Assembly (NCBI RefSeq): GCF_001598915.1
Contig: NZ_BDAP01000007.1
Span: forward strand, 179,443 to 243,442
DNA: 64,000 bases
Source: Williamsia muralis NBRC 105860
GTDB lineage: Bacteria; Actinomycetota; Actinomycetes; Mycobacteriales; Mycobacteriaceae
Direction of reading: 5' to 3'
In this document: positions 31,879 to 42,264 of the stretch, one piece after another
Layout: every line of letters starts with the position of its first letter
How positions within the stretch are numbered: the stretch's first letter is position 1
Program-made: the position numbers and the translations under genes
The notes under the pieces: generated by a model
What the model was told of the DNA's origin: nothing
The model's database searches: none
The model's input: the letters and a program-made list of their open reading frames with translations, nothing else

Positions 31879-32547
31879 GTGCTCGACCGTCGGATGGGCG
31901 TACGGCATGCCCGGCGCCTCGGTCCGAAAACGCACCAGTGACTCCACGTCTCCCGCGGCGAATCGTTCTGCGGCCCAACTGTCGTACTCCTTCGACCAGG
32001 TGGGTGCCGGGGCGTCGGGGCGTGGGTCACGCAGGAACGGCAGCCCGTGTGTGGTGAACCCGGACCCGATGATGAGGACGCCCTGGTCGCGCAACGGGCG
32101 CAGTCGCCGGCCGAGGTCGAGCAACTTCTCGGGGTCGAGTGTCGGCAGCGACACCTGCAAGACCGGGATCTGCGCCTCCGGGTACATCACGGTCAACGGC
32201 ACATAGGCGCCGTGGTCGAGTCGGCGGTCAGTGTCGTGGTGGACTGCTTGTCCGTCGGGCATCAACGCGGCGACCTGGGCGGCGAGGTCGACGGCCCCGG
32301 GTGCGTCGTAGCGTGCGCGGTAGTAGCGCTCGGGGAAACCGCCGAAGTCGTAGGTCAGCGGCACGGTGGGATCGGTCGAACCGATGGTCAGCGGAGCGGA
32401 CTCCCAGTGCGCCGAGACGATCAGGATCGCCGACGGCCGGGGCAGATCGCCGGACCACGCACGGAGTTCGGAGACCCACCGGGTGTCATCCACCAACGGC
32501 GGCGCACCGTGGCTGAGGAACAAGGCGGGCATGCGCGACACAGACAT
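31876..32547 (-). CDS. DODA-type extradiol ring-opening dioxygenase, truncated by TGA
   Basis: A class III extradiol dioxygenase-like protein of 223 residues. Metal ligands are suggested by FLSHGAPPL, SAHWES and TTHGLPF, and the segment AHPTVEH near the C-terminus. Family members (YgiD type) open catechol-type rings, and are about 260 residues. Here the frame meets a TGA at 31876-31878, while the same frame continues for 36 further sense codons with conserved sequence. The gene is thus probably recently inactivated or the TGA is read through; see the next entry. It stands alone, between a TetR gene and an acetyltransferase. Confidence 0.75.
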   Translation of the reverse strand: MSVSRMPALFLSHGAPPLVDDTRWVSELRAWSGDLPRPSAILIVSAHWESAPLTIGSTDPTVPLTYDFGGFPERYYRARYDAPGAVDLAAQVAALMPDGQAVHHDTDRRLDHGAYVPLTVMYPEAQIPVLQVSLPTLDPEKLLDLGRRLRPLRDQGVLIIGSGFTTHGLPFLRDPRPDAPAPTWSKEYDSWAAERFAAGDVESLVRFRTEAPGMPYAHPTVEH

Positions 32548-32595
32548 GACACTATCAACGCGGACCGCGGTCCGTTTAATCCCGGTGCTGGGTAT

Positions 32596-33120
32596 TCAGG
32601 TAGGCGGATCGCCCGATTCGTTCACGTCCAGCTGCATCTGCACGCAATCGACCCACGCGCCGTGTTTGTAGCCGATCCGCCGCAACCTGCCGACGTCGTA
32701 GAAACCGGCCTTGGTGTGCAGTGCGATGGAGCCCGTACCGGGCACGTCGGCGATCACCGCGACGATCCGTCGGATCGACGTCGATCGCACCGCGTCGAGA
32801 AGCCCGTTCATCAACGCGGTTCCATGGCCCTTCCCGGTGTGGTCGGGGCTGAGATAGATGGTGTTCTCCACCGTCCAGGCGTATGCCTGTTTGACGCGAT
32901 ACTGCGCCACGTACGCGAACCCGACCACCGCGCCGGTCTCGTCCGAGGCGACGACAAACGGCATCCGCTGGGCGTTCAGATCCGCACGCTTGGCCTTCCA
33001 GTCGGCTGCGGACGGCGAGTCGTAGTCGAACGTGATCACCGTGTTCTCGACGTAGTGGCGGTAGATGTCGGCCACCGCAACACAATCCGGCGCGGTGGCC
33101 GGTCGGATCAACACACTCAC
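32596..33120 (-). CDS. GNAT family N-acetyltransferase (phosphinothricin acetyltransferase-like)
   Basis: A 174-residue acetyltransferase. The acetyl-CoA loop reads IYLSPDHTGKGHGTALMNGL, and the N-terminus LIRPATAPDCVAVADIYRHY with NTVITFDYDSP is typical of the PAT/Bar-like branch that acetylates phosphinothricin or other amino compounds. The tail GYKHGAWVDCVQMQLDV is also characteristic. A GTG at 33120 overlaps the stop of the SDR gene (GTGA), so the two are coupled. The natural substrate is unknown. Confidence 0.86.
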   Translation of the reverse strand: MSVLIRPATAPDCVAVADIYRHYVENTVITFDYDSPSAADWKAKRADLNAQRMPFVVASDETGAVVGFAYVAQYRVKQAYAWTVENTIYLSPDHTGKGHGTALMNGLLDAVRSTSIRRIVAVIADVPGTGSIALHTKAGFYDVGRLRRIGYKHGAWVDCVQMQLDVNESGDPPT

Positions 33121-34010
33121 AGACCGAACTCCGTGCCGGTCTCGCGCTCTGCGAACTCCCACAGCAGGCCTGCGGTCCGGAAGTCGCAGGCCTTCGGGGT
33201 GCGCCCGACCAGAACCGGATCGCCGCGCAGGCCGAATCGACCGTCGGGTCCGACATACGCCCCCGACGGCACATCGGGATTCATCGCGTACAGCGTGACG
33301 GCCGCGCCCTGTTCTGGCGTATTGGCGAGCACAGCGCCGGCGGCCTCGATCACCTTGTCCAGAGGTGCGATCCCGGTGACCCCGAGGATGCCGGTGGTGG
33401 CCCACCCCGGGTGAGCAATGGCAGTGGTGATCGTCGAACCAGCCTTACGCAAGCGACGATCGAGTTCGAGCGCCCACAACATGTCGGCCAACTTGGACTG
33501 GGAGTACGACGTGGGGCGTGTCCACGTGCGGCGCTCGAAATGTGGGTCGTCCAGGTTGATCTCACCGGTCTTGTGCGACGTGGATCCGACGATCACGACG
33601 CGCTCGGCGATCTGGGGCAGCAAGAGGTTGGTGAGCGCGAACGGTCCGAGGAAGTTGGTTCCGAGCGCCATCTCGAACCCGTCGACGGTGGTCCGCCGCT
33701 CCGACGCCATCACGCCCGCATTGTTGACGAGGATGTCGAGCGGTCCGAGACCGTCAGCGCAGCGACGAACGGAGGACAGATCGGCGACATCGAGTTCGAC
33801 GACCTCGGTGCGGGCGCCGCTGGTCTCGTCGGCGATCTGCTCGGCACGCTCCTTGCCGCGATCGAGATCGCGTACCGCCAGCACCACATGGGCCCCGACA
33901 CGCGCCAGTCCACGCGCGGTTTCCCATCCGATGCCGTTCGTGGCACCGGTGACGACAACACGCTTGCCGTCCATACGTGGCAGGTTGGCCACCGACCAGC
34001 GGGTTTTCAT
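33117..34010 (-). CDS. SDR family oxidoreductase, retinol-dehydrogenase-like
   Basis: A 297-residue short-chain dehydrogenase. The cofactor loop is TGATNGIG, followed by RDLDRGKE (a charge pattern favouring NADPH), NNAGVM, and the catalytic YSQSKLADML. The sequence resembles the retinol dehydrogenase/WW-domain oxidoreductase-like bacterial SDRs. The ATG at 34010 lies close to the conserved start; the frame extends further upstream into the mfd region without conserved sequence. Coupled to the acetyltransferase downstream and divergent from mfd. Confidence 0.87.
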   Translation of the reverse strand: MKTRWSVANLPRMDGKRVVVTGATNGIGWETARGLARVGAHVVLAVRDLDRGKERAEQIADETSGARTEVVELDVADLSSVRRCADGLGPLDILVNNAGVMASERRTTVDGFEMALGTNFLGPFALTNLLLPQIAERVVIVGSTSHKTGEINLDDPHFERRTWTRPTSYSQSKLADMLWALELDRRLRKAGSTITTAIAHPGWATTGILGVTGIAPLDKVIEAAGAVLANTPEQGAAVTLYAMNPDVPSGAYVGPDGRFGLRGDPVLVGRTPKACDFRTAGLLWEFAERETGTEFGL

Positions 34011-34122
34011 GCGGCCTAGCGTAACTGCCCGGTCTCCGGCGACGAGGCTGTTGCCCGGGTTTCGTTCCGGTCCACGACGGTCCCGGCCCGGCGGCCCTTG
34101 TTCGCACCCGTAAACTGTTCGT

Positions 34123-37100
34123 GTGACTGGGCCCTCTGCTGCATTTTTCACGGGACAGCTGTCGGGTTTGGCGCAGATCGCGGCGTCGGACGTGGCCATG
34201 ACCGGAGTGGTGGCCCAGCTGGGAGCCCCGGAATTGGAGCTGGTGGGCCCGCCCGCCGCCCGGCCGTTCCTGATCTCGGCAATGGCCGCGGCCTCCCCGG
34301 ATCCCGTGCTCGTCGTCGCGGCGACCGGACGCGAAGCCGATGAGCTCACGGCCCAGCTCCGCGACATGATCGGCAAGAGGGTCAGCAACTTCCCGTCGTG
34401 GGAGACGCTGCCGCACGAGCGGTTGTCGCCGTCTGCGGACACGGTCGGCCAGCGGCTGCGAGTGCTGCATCGCCTCCGGCATCCCGAGGACAGCAGCTAC
34501 GGCCCACCGCTGAGCGTGGTGGTCACCACCGTGCGTTCGCTGGTGCAACCGATGGCCCCGGGACTCGGCGACCTCGACGCGATCACTCTGCGCGAGGGAG
34601 CGGAGGTCGACTTCGATGCATTGATCGAGAAACTGGTCGAACTCGCCTACGCCCGTGTCGACATGGTCGGCAAACGAGGCGAGTTCGCGGTGCGCGGCGG
34701 CATCCTGGACGTGTTCCCGACCACCACCGATTACCCGGTGCGCGTGGAGTTCTGGGGCGACGAGATCACCGAGCAGCGTGCCTTCTCGGTTGCCGACCAG
34801 CGCAGTCAGCCCGAGGTGGACATGAAGCTCGTCCACATCCATCCGTGCCGGGAACTGCTGCTGACCACCGGGGTCCGGAGTCGTGCGGCAGAGCTCGCAG
34901 GCGAGATAGCCGGGACCGGCAACGATGTCGAGCGTAGTTCGACCGGTCCGCTGGTGGAGATGCTCACCAAGCTCTCCGACGGGATCGCGACCGAGGGTAT
35001 GGAAGCGCTGATCCCCGCACTTGTCCCAGGGCAGATGCAACTGCTCACCGAGGTGATGCCGGCGGGCACGCACGTGCTGGTCTTGGATCCCGAGAAGGTT
35101 CGTACCCGCGCCTCGGATCTCGCCCGCACCGGCGCCGAGTTCCTCGAGGCGTCGTGGACTGCTGCCGGTGGCGGGGCCGACGCCCCGATCGACCTGGGAG
35201 GCATCCTGCACCTGGAGGCCAGCGCATACCGGTCACTCGGTGAGGTCCACACGCAAACCGTCGAGGCCGAACGGCCGTGGTGGACGTTGAGTCCGATGGG
35301 AATGGGCACCGAACTCGCGGTCACGCCCGGGCCCGCACCGCGCGGAGACCGAGACGAACTCACCAAAACGTTTGCCTCCCTGCGTCTTCACATCGGCGCA
35401 GGTAACCGCGCCGCTGTGGTCGCCGCCGGCGCCGGAACAGCCGAGCGCCTGGTGGAACGACTGGGCGAGGCCGAGGTGGCGGCGCGGCTGGCCGAACCCG
35501 GCTCCGTTCCCGAGCCCGGCGTGGTGTCGGTGCTGCGAGGCGCGCTGACCTCGGGACTCGTGCTGCCCGATGCGGGCCTGGTGGTCGCCACCGAAGCCGA
35601 CCTCACCGGTGCGCGGGTGACCGGCGCCCAGGACGGGCGACGACTTCCGGCCAAGCGCCGCAACCAGGTCGACCCACTGGCATTGAACGCCGGCGACATG
35701 GTGGTGCACGATCAGCACGGCATCGGCAAGTTCGTCGAGATGATCGAGCGAACGATCGGCGGCGCGCGCCGCGAATACCTGGTCATCGAATACGCACCGA
35801 GCAAGCGTGGTCATCCCGGCGACAGACTGTTCGTTCCGATGGACTCGCTCGATCAGCTGTCGCGGTACGTCGGCGGTGAGGCGCCCTCGCTCTCGAAGCT
35901 TGGTGGGTCGGACTGGCAGAACACCAAACGCAAGGCGCGCAAGGCTGTTCGCGAGATCGCCGGCGAACTGGTGCAGCTGTATGCGGCCCGGCACGCCGCG
36001 CCCGGATACGCGTTTGCACCCGACACCCCATGGCAGCGGGAGATGGAAGACGCCTTCGGGTTCACCGAGACCATCGATCAGCTCACCGTGATCGGCGAGG
36101 TCAAAGGCGACATGGAGCGGCCCGTCCCGATGGACCGTGTGGTGGTCGGTGACGTGGGCTACGGCAAGACCGAGATCGCGGTCCGCGCGGCCTTCAAGGC
36201 TGTGCAGAGTGGCAAGCAGGTTGCGGTGCTGGTGCCCACAACCATTCTCGCGCAACAACATCTGCAGACGTTCACCGAACGCATGTCCGGGTTCCCGGTC
36301 ACGGTGGCCGGCTTGTCCCGTTTCACCGACACCCGCGAATCGCGCAAGGTGACCGACGGGCTGGCCGATGGCAGCATCGACATCGTGGTCGGCACCCACC
36401 GATTGCTGGCCTCCGGTGTGCGGTGGAAGGACCTCGGCCTGGTCGTGGTCGACGAGGAACAGCGCTTCGGCGTCGAGCACAAGGAACACATCAAGGCGCT
36501 GCGTACCCACGTGGACGTGCTGACCATGTCGGCCACGCCGATTCCGCGAACGCTGGAGATGTCGATGGCCGGCATTCGCGAGATGTCGACCATCCTGACC
36601 CCGCCCGAGGAACGGCACCCGGTTCTCACGTATGTCGGTGCCTATCAGGCGAAGCAGGTCGCGGCCGCGATCAGGCGTGAGTTGTTGCGTGATGGTCAGG
36701 TGTTCTACGTGCACAACCGGGTGAGCACCATCGACAAGACCGCGGCGTCCATCAAGGAGATGGTGCCTGAGGCCAGGGTCGTCGTGGCACACGGCCAGAT
36801 GGGCGAGGACCTTCTCGAGCGCACGGTCACGGGTTTCTGGGACCGCGAATACGACGTCCTGGTGTGTACCACCATCATCGAGACCGGTCTCGACATCTCG
36901 AATGCGAACACCCTCATCGTCGACCGCGCGGAAGTGCTCGGACTGTCGCAGCTGCACCAGTTGCGTGGCCGCGTCGGTCGCAGCCGCGAACGCGGTTACG
37001 CGTATTTCCTGTACAACGGCGACAAGCCGCTCACCGAGACTGCCTACGAGCGGTTGTCGACCATCGCGCAGAACAACGAATTGGGCGCCGGCATGGCCGT

Positions 37101-37785
37101 CGCCCTCAAGGACCTCGAATTGCGTGGCGCCGGAAACGTTTTGGGTGCCGAACAGTCCGGCCACGTCGCGGGGGTCGGGTTCGACCTCTACGTGCGACTC
37201 GTCGGCGAGGCGGTGGAGGCCTACCGGGCGGCAGCGGACGGCCGGCCGATCGCGACCGAGGAAGACCGCGAGGTGCGGATCGATCTGCCGGTGGATGCGC
37301 ACATCCCGGTCGATTACGTCGATTCGGACCGGTTGCGCCTGGAGGCATACCGCAAGTTCGCCGCCGCGGACTCGGCCGAGGAGATCGGCGGGGTGGTGGA
37401 CGAGCTGGTCGACCGTTACGGTCCGCTGCCCGAAGAGGTCGCACGGCTGGTGTCGGTGGCCAAGTTGCGGATGCTGGCGCGCGAACTCGGGGTCAAAGAG
37501 GTGGGTGTGGCCGGCAGTCAGATCAAGATCTCGCCGCTCAAACTCATGGATTCCCAGCAGGTCCGACTCAAGCGGATCTACCCGAGCGTGGTCTATCGCG
37601 CGACCACCGGCGTGGTCGGCCTACCCATCCCGCGTACCGGCGGCATCGGCAGCGACCGGGTCCGCGACGTCGAGTTGGTGCAGGTGGTCGCCGACCTCCT
37701 GCTGGTCGTCGACGGTCGCACCCCGGGCTCGGTCAACATGCGTGCGGCCGTTCCTGCGGCGGCCGGCACGGCAGGTGGCGCGTGA
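34123..37785 (+). CDS. mfd: Transcription-repair coupling factor Mfd
   Basis: A 1220-residue DNA translocase that removes stalled RNA polymerase and recruits UvrA. The N-terminal UvrB-like module (about 50-400) has [14 protein letters not shown] and [17 protein letters not shown]. The RNA-polymerase-interacting domain begins near residue 530 ([14 protein letters not shown]). The RecG-like helicase has Walker [12 protein letters not shown] (about 678), DEEQRFG (777), [12 protein letters not shown] and [16 protein letters not shown]. The C-terminal TRCF domain ends near 1180. GTG start at 34123. It overlaps mazG by GTGA. Confidence 0.97.
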   Translation: MTGPSAAFFTGQLSGLAQIAASDVAMTGVVAQLGAPELELVGPPAARPFLISAMAAASPDPVLVVAATGREADELTAQLRDMIGKRVSNFPSWETLPHERLSPSADTVGQRLRVLHRLRHPEDSSYGPPLSVVVTTVRSLVQPMAPGLGDLDAITLREGAEVDFDALIEKLVELAYARVDMVGKRGEFAVRGGILDVFPTTTDYPVRVEFWGDEITEQRAFSVADQRSQPEVDMKLVHIHPCRELLLTTGVRSRAAELAGEIAGTGNDVERSSTGPLVEMLTKLSDGIATEGMEALIPALVPGQMQLLTEVMPAGTHVLVLDPEKVRTRASDLARTGAEFLEASWTAAGGGADAPIDLGGILHLEASAYRSLGEVHTQTVEAERPWWTLSPMGMGTELAVTPGPAPRGDRDELTKTFASLRLHIGAGNRAAVVAAGAGTAERLVERLGEAEVAARLAEPGSVPEPGVVSVLRGALTSGLVLPDAGLVVATEADLTGARVTGAQDGRRLPAKRRNQVDPLALNAGDMVVHDQHGIGKFVEMIERTIGGARREYLVIEYAPSKRGHPGDRLFVPMDSLDQLSRYVGGEAPSLSKLGGSDWQNTKRKARKAVREIAGELVQLYAARHAAPGYAFAPDTPWQREMEDAFGFTETIDQLTVIGEVKGDMERPVPMDRVVVGDVGYGKTEIAVRAAFKAVQSGKQVAVLVPTTILAQQHLQTFTERMSGFPVTVAGLSRFTDTRESRKVTDGLADGSIDIVVGTHRLLASGVRWKDLGLVVVDEEQRFGVEHKEHIKALRTHVDVLTMSATPIPRTLEMSMAGIREMSTILTPPEERHPVLTYVGAYQAKQVAAAIRRELLRDGQVFYVHNRVSTIDKTAASIKEMVPEARVVVAHGQMGEDLLERTVTGFWDREYDVLVCTTIIETGLDISNANTLIVDRAEVLGLSQLHQLRGRVGRSRERGYAYFLYNGDKPLTETAYERLSTIAQNNELGAGMAVALKDLELRGAGNVLGAEQSGHVAGVGFDLYVRLVGEAVEAYRAAADGRPIATEEDREVRIDLPVDAHIPVDYVDSDRLRLEAYRKFAAADSAEEIGGVVDELVDRYGPLPEEVARLVSVAKLRMLARELGVKEVGVAGSQIKISPLKLMDSQQVRLKRIYPSVVYRATTGVVGLPIPRTGGIGSDRVRDVELVQVVADLLLVVDGRTPGSVNMRAAVPAAAGTAGGA

Positions 37786-38432
37786 CCGAACGGCCCAGCG
37801 GCTGGGAGCTTCTCGCGGCCGTCGAGCTGATGGACCGACTGCGTCGCGACGGCCCGTGGGAGCGGGAGCAGACGCATGAGTCGCTGCGCCGGTACCTCGT
37901 CGAAGAGACCTACGAACTGCTCGACGCCATCGACTCCGGCGACCGCGACCACCTGCTCGAGGAATTGGGCGACATCCTGCTGCAGGTGCTGTTCCACGCC
38001 CGGATCGCGGCCGACCGGTCCGGTGACCCCTTCGACATCGATGATGTGGCAAGGGCTTTCACCACGAAGATCTCGGCTCGCACCCAGGGTGTGCTCAGCG
38101 GGAACGAGATCGACCTGCAGACCCAACTCGAGGAATGGGAGACCCGAAAGGCGGCGGAGAAGGCCAGGGGATCGGTGCTCGACGGCATCGCCACCGGTCA
38201 GCCGGCCCTGGCGCTGGCGCAGAAGCTACTCGAACGCCTCACCGCTGCCGGTTTTCCGGACGACCTCGTTCCCGACGCCGTACGTTCTGTCCGGGTGGTT
38301 GCCGACGGGCCGAGTGTCGAGGACACCCTGCGCGCAGCGGTTCTCCGGTTCATGGCCGACATCCGCGTTGCCGAGGCCGCAGGGCCCGGGCCGAGAACAC
38401 CGGAGTTCTGGCGCACCAACCTCCCCCGATGA
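37782..38432 (+). CDS. mazG: MazG family nucleoside triphosphate pyrophosphohydrolase
   Basis: A 216-residue NTP pyrophosphohydrolase that clears damaged or stress-related nucleotides. The MazG helix pair carries the metal-binding glutamates and aspartates in [13 protein letters not shown] and [19 protein letters not shown]. It is a single-MazG-domain form with an additional C-terminal helical part, shorter than the M. tuberculosis protein of about 325 residues. The GTG at 37782 overlaps the mfd stop, giving an mfd-mazG operon as in M. tuberculosis (Rv1020-Rv1021). Confidence 0.92.
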   Translation: MTERPSGWELLAAVELMDRLRRDGPWEREQTHESLRRYLVEETYELLDAIDSGDRDHLLEELGDILLQVLFHARIAADRSGDPFDIDDVARAFTTKISARTQGVLSGNEIDLQTQLEEWETRKAAEKARGSVLDGIATGQPALALAQKLLERLTAAGFPDDLVPDAVRSVRVVADGPSVEDTLRAAVLRFMADIRVAEAAGPGPRTPEFWRTNLPR

Positions 38433-38500
38433 TGTGCCCTTATGGCGAGCATTTCTGCAGGTGGCGTCCGCCAAAACCGCACAACATCGGAGGGGCGGGG

Positions 38501-39847
38501 CTACTCGAAGAGGCTCTGACCCCAGTACTCGCCCTCGTTGACCCCGGGTGGGCAGGCGAACAGTGCACTGCCGGTGTGCATCAGATACTCCATCATCGCG
38601 TCCTTGGTGGAGAGCGCACGCTGCATGGGGACGAACTGCTTGTGCGCGTCGCGGCAGTAGGCGATGAAGAACAGACCGGCGTCGAGGTGTCCGAAGCCGT
38701 CTGAACCGTCGGTGAAGTTGTAGCCGCGGCGCAGGATCCGCACGCCGTTCAGGTTGTTCGGATGTGCCAGGCGCACATGGGCATTGCGGGCGATGAGCGG
38801 TCCGGTGCCGTCGCCGATCGCGAAGTCGGGTTCGTCGAACTCGTCTATTTTGCCCAGAGGGGCGCCGTTGCCTTTGAAGCGGCCGACGATCTGTTCCTGT
38901 TCCAGGAGCATCGCCCGGTCCCACGGTTCGATGTCCATCCGGATGCGCCGGGCCACCAGGTACGACCCGCCGGTCATCCACTGTGCGCCGGCGGGGTTGT
39001 CGCTCTCGGCCACCCAGACGTGCTCGTCGAGCGCCTTGGTGTCGGTGGCCTTGATGTTGGCTGTTCCGTCCTTGAAACCGAACATGTTCCGCGGTGTCGC
39101 CTGCGATGTGGTGGTCGACGACGTGCGACCGAACCCGAGTTGCGACCACCGCACACTGACCACGCCGAACCCCATCCTCGCCAGATTTCGGATTGCGTGT
39201 ACCGCCACCTGTGGATCGTTCGAGCAGGCCTGCACGGCGATGTCGCCGAAGCTGCGGGTGCGCTCGATGGCATCGGCGACGAAGGGTGGGAGGTCAACCA
39301 GCGCAGCGGGTTTGCGGTCGGCGATGCCGAAGCGGTCCACCCCGGCGGGATTGGACGCGCTCGGTCCGAACAGTCCGGGCCCGAAGCCGATGGTGAGCGT
39401 CAACGATGCAGCGGACAGGCCGATGGCCTCGCCGGTGTCGGCCGGGGGCGTGTAGTCGCCCATGTCGAGAGCACCGCCTTCGACGGTGTCGAGACCGCGG
39501 GTCATCCGCTCGGCCGCGGCGGTCCAGCGCCGCAGCATGTCCACCAACTCTTCTCGGGAGTCGGTGATCACGTCGAACGACGCGAAGTGCAGGCGGTCCT
39601 GGGCCTCGGTGATGATCCCCGCCTGCCGTTCGCCGTAGAACGGGACGATGTGGGCGTTGGCGTCGGCCTGCGATTCGGCTGCGGTGGACCGTCCCACCGC
39701 AGCGCCGCCGACGGCCGCAGCTGCGACCGCACCCACGCCGGCAGCACCCAGCACCACCCGGCGGGTCACGCCGGAATGGTGTCGGGGCTGCTCGGACGGG
39801 GTGTCGGCCGGCTTGTCGGCGGCCCGCTTGTCGTCGGGTCCGTCCAC
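38501..39847 (-). CDS. efeB: Dyp-type peroxidase EfeB (deferrochelatase), Tat-exported
   Basis: The haem peroxidase of the EfeUOB ferrous iron system; it is exported by the Tat pathway and helps oxidise or release iron. The N-terminus has SGVTRRVVLGAAG with a hydrophobic segment. The DyP signature GFKDGTAN and the distal Asp/Arg region of SQATPRNMFGFKDGT are visible; a proximal histidine lies further on. 448 residues, the family's usual length. A GTG start at 39847 shares one base with the efeO stop (TAGTG), so translation is coupled. Confidence 0.94.
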   Translation of the reverse strand: MDGPDDKRAADKPADTPSEQPRHHSGVTRRVVLGAAGVGAVAAAAVGGAAVGRSTAAESQADANAHIVPFYGERQAGIITEAQDRLHFASFDVITDSREELVDMLRRWTAAAERMTRGLDTVEGGALDMGDYTPPADTGEAIGLSAASLTLTIGFGPGLFGPSASNPAGVDRFGIADRKPAALVDLPPFVADAIERTRSFGDIAVQACSNDPQVAVHAIRNLARMGFGVVSVRWSQLGFGRTSSTTTSQATPRNMFGFKDGTANIKATDTKALDEHVWVAESDNPAGAQWMTGGSYLVARRIRMDIEPWDRAMLLEQEQIVGRFKGNGAPLGKIDEFDEPDFAIGDGTGPLIARNAHVRLAHPNNLNGVRILRRGYNFTDGSDGFGHLDAGLFFIAYCRDAHKQFVPMQRALSTKDAMMEYLMHTGSALFACPPGVNEGEYWGQSLFE

Positions 39848-41067
39848 TACTGACCCATCACAAGCCCCGGAACCAGGCTCAGGCTCTGCGACAGCGCATC
39901 GATCTGGTCGGAGAACGCCTTGCGCGCTTCTTCGGGCACCTGGTCGTACGACTTGTATCCGTCACCTTCGCGGTACTGCTCCACGGACTGCCGGACGGTG
40001 GCGAACTGCGCCGTGATCTTGTCCATCAGTTCGGGATTCTTGGCGGCGATGATGGGCTGCATTGCAGCGATCAACGTCTCGGAACCATCGACGTTGGCTG
40101 CGAAATCCCACAGGTCGGTATGGCTGTAACGATCTTCCTCGCCCCCGACCTTCGTGGCCGCGACCTCATCGATGAGCGCCTGCGGACCCTTGACGAAAGA
40201 GCCAGTCTCGAAGGTGAAGTCGGGCTTGTCGACCTCGGTCTTGAGCTCGTTCACATTTGCCAGCAGTTCGTCCGCGGCCTTGTCTGCCTCGGTCTTGTTG
40301 TCTGTCTTCTGGGCGTTGTCGAAGTCGGCCTGGGTCACATCACCGGGGTTCTCGCCCACATCGGACTGCTGCGGCGGCCACAGGAAACGCTCGAGACGGT
40401 GGAAACCGGTGAACGGCTGGGCGCCGTCTTCGGTGTCATCCCACCGCATGTCGATTGCGGGGTCGAGGTCGGGGAACGACTCGGCAACCGGCTCGATCCG
40501 CTCGAAGAAGGTGCGGGTGAGGCCGAACTGCGCCTTCGCGGCCTCCAGGTCACCGGACTTCACGGCCTCGACGAAGGTGGCGGTCTGCGCGGCGAATCCG
40601 TTGACCTGCCCGCGCACGTAGTCGAGGTAGCTGGCCTTGGCCTGTTCGACGTCTGCCGGGGCCTTGGCCTTTTCCTTCGTCTCCCCGGTGACCTCGAGTT
40701 GCTTGCGGATACCGGTGCCCACCATGCCCGGTTTGCATGCCGTCTCGTACGTGCCGGGTTCGACGATCTCGACCGTCAGCTTTCCGGTCAGACCGGGACC
40801 GATGTTCTCGACCTCGCCGAGCACCCGATTGTTGTTGCCGTACACGTAGAACTCGGTGATCTTGTTGCCGTTGTTCGTCACGTTGAACGACACGTCGCCG
40901 GTCTGGGCGTCGGTGGCCGCGAGGTCGCAGCTCTCATCGGTGGAGGTCACCGCGATGTCACCTTCGGACGGCTCCGACTTGTCGGTGCATGCCGCGAGGA
41001 ACACGGGGCCGGCGACAGCCGCGCACATGAGTGCAACGACTTTCGTGGCTCGGGTGGGATTCTTCAA
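39847..41067 (-). CDS. efeO: Iron uptake protein EfeO, cupredoxin plus M75 domain
   Basis: The periplasmic binding component of the EfeUOB system, 406 residues. A lipobox FLAAC gives an anchored form, followed by a cupredoxin-like domain (about 30-125, TSTDESCDLAATDAQTGDV) and the imelysin-type M75 domain with HRLE in GFHRLERFLWPP, the HxxE metal site. TTG start at 41067 with AAAGG upstream. It lies 45 bp after efeU and its stop meets the efeB start. It binds and passes iron to EfeU. Confidence 0.94.
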   Translation of the reverse strand: MKNPTRATKVVALMCAAVAGPVFLAACTDKSEPSEGDIAVTSTDESCDLAATDAQTGDVSFNVTNNGNKITEFYVYGNNNRVLGEVENIGPGLTGKLTVEIVEPGTYETACKPGMVGTGIRKQLEVTGETKEKAKAPADVEQAKASYLDYVRGQVNGFAAQTATFVEAVKSGDLEAAKAQFGLTRTFFERIEPVAESFPDLDPAIDMRWDDTEDGAQPFTGFHRLERFLWPPQQSDVGENPGDVTQADFDNAQKTDNKTEADKAADELLANVNELKTEVDKPDFTFETGSFVKGPQALIDEVAATKVGGEEDRYSHTDLWDFAANVDGSETLIAAMQPIIAAKNPELMDKITAQFATVRQSVEQYREGDGYKSYDQVPEEARKAFSDQIDALSQSLSLVPGLVMGQ

Positions 41068-41112
41068 GGGGGTGCTGCCTTTCTTGGGTGGCGCGAGGAG
41101 GCCGGGCGTCGA

Positions 41113-42006
41113 TCAGACGGTGGCCGAGGTGGGGGTCGGTGCCGGGGGAGTGGCGGGATCCTTGCGCCTTGTCGGCCACAGGAATGCGGTCATGACGACG
41201 ACGAGGTAGGCCGCCCAGCCGACCACCTGGAGCACGGTGGGATCGGGCCGGAAGTTGAAGATGCCGGCCAGAACCGTGCCGTACCAGGACGTCTGGTCGT
41301 AGTGGTCGGTGATGTCGAAGGCGATGTTCGACAATCCCGGGATCCAGTTGACGGTCTGCAGTGCACGGATCGCGTAGGCGAGCATCCCGGCGGCCACGAA
41401 CACCAGGAACGCGCCGGTGTAGGTGAAGAACTTCTGGAAATTGATCCGGACGGTGCCCTGGTACAGGAGGACGGTCAGCGCCACCGCCCCGACCACGCCG
41501 ATGATCAGGCCGATCAGGGGCCAGTTGCTTCCCGATGTGTTCTCCGCGTACCCGACCATCAGGAGGGCGGTCTCGACGCCCTCGCGACCGACGGCCAGGA
41601 ACGACAGCAGGACAACCGCGCCGGCCCCCACTTCGAGGGCCCGGGTCATGGACTGCCTGAGTTCACCGGAGATCGACGCGGCGGCCTTCTTCATCCACAG
41701 CACCATGAACGTCACGATGACCACTGCGGCCAGTGACGTCACTCCCGCGATCGCTTCAGCGGTGAGTCCGGTGAGGGTGGAGGTGCCGTAGTGGATGGCC
41801 GCGAAGATGATCAGCACCATGGCGACCGCGGCGCCCACCCCGAGCCACACCCATTTCAGGGCGTCGCGGCGGTCGGACTTCACGAGGAACGCGACGAGGA
41901 TCATCACGACGATCCCGGCTTCGAGGCCCTCACGCAGACCGATCAGCCCACTGCCGAACAGCTGTGTCCCCACCGATGGTGCCGAGCCGGTGTCAGCCAG
42001 GTTCAC
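41113..42006 (-). CDS. efeU: FTR1-family iron permease EfeU
   Basis: The membrane permease of the EfeUOB iron system, 297 residues with seven hydrophobic segments. The two REXXE iron-translocation motifs are REGLE (25-29) and REGVE (141-145). GTG start at 42006 after GAGGAG. An IdeR/DtxR-type box lies 25 bp upstream, so expression should rise in iron deficiency. First gene of the efeUOB operon. Confidence 0.95.
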   Translation of the reverse strand: MNLADTGSAPSVGTQLFGSGLIGLREGLEAGIVVMILVAFLVKSDRRDALKWVWLGVGAAVAMVLIIFAAIHYGTSTLTGLTAEAIAGVTSLAAVVIVTFMVLWMKKAAASISGELRQSMTRALEVGAGAVVLLSFLAVGREGVETALLMVGYAENTSGSNWPLIGLIIGVVGAVALTVLLYQGTVRINFQKFFTYTGAFLVFVAAGMLAYAIRALQTVNWIPGLSNIAFDITDHYDQTSWYGTVLAGIFNFRPDPTVLQVVGWAAYLVVVMTAFLWPTRRKDPATPPAPTPTSATV

Positions 42007-42030
42007 GGTGCGGACTCCTCGTGCGTCAGA

Positions 42031-42049
42031 TTAGGGTCGCGTTGCCTAA
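42031..42049. promoter_or_regulatory. IdeR/DtxR iron box upstream of efeUOB
   Basis: On the minus strand the site reads TTAGGCAACGCGACCCTAA. It has perfect outer arms TTAGG and CCTAA and matches the 19-base IdeR/DtxR consensus at 13 positions by hand alignment. It lies 25 bp before the efeU start, which predicts repression by iron-loaded IdeR. Confidence 0.75.
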
Positions 42050-42264
42050 TTCGGCGATCGTACAGCCAGATTGCAGGAACTCCGAGCGGCTCCCGAGAGT
42101 TGGTTGGCTGGGTGTACATGCGCGTTACCTGCGAATACGGACATATCGGGCATAGTGGCCGGGGTGGGTGCCGGGGCACCGGCGATTCGTTGCCCTGTCG
42201 CCGGAGATGTGTCGGGCACAGTGGGTGAGTGACCGGTGAGCGGTCTACGAGAACGGAAGTGAGG

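Noticed and set aside
35233..37302. Long minus-strand open frame inside mfd
   Set aside because: Antisense shadow of the mfd helicase region, histidine/arginine-rich, no conserved motif.
42050..42264. Possible c-di-AMP or other riboswitch before the lytic transglycosylase
   Set aside because: No known aptamer motif could be recognised by eye; only ordinary GC-rich sequence.
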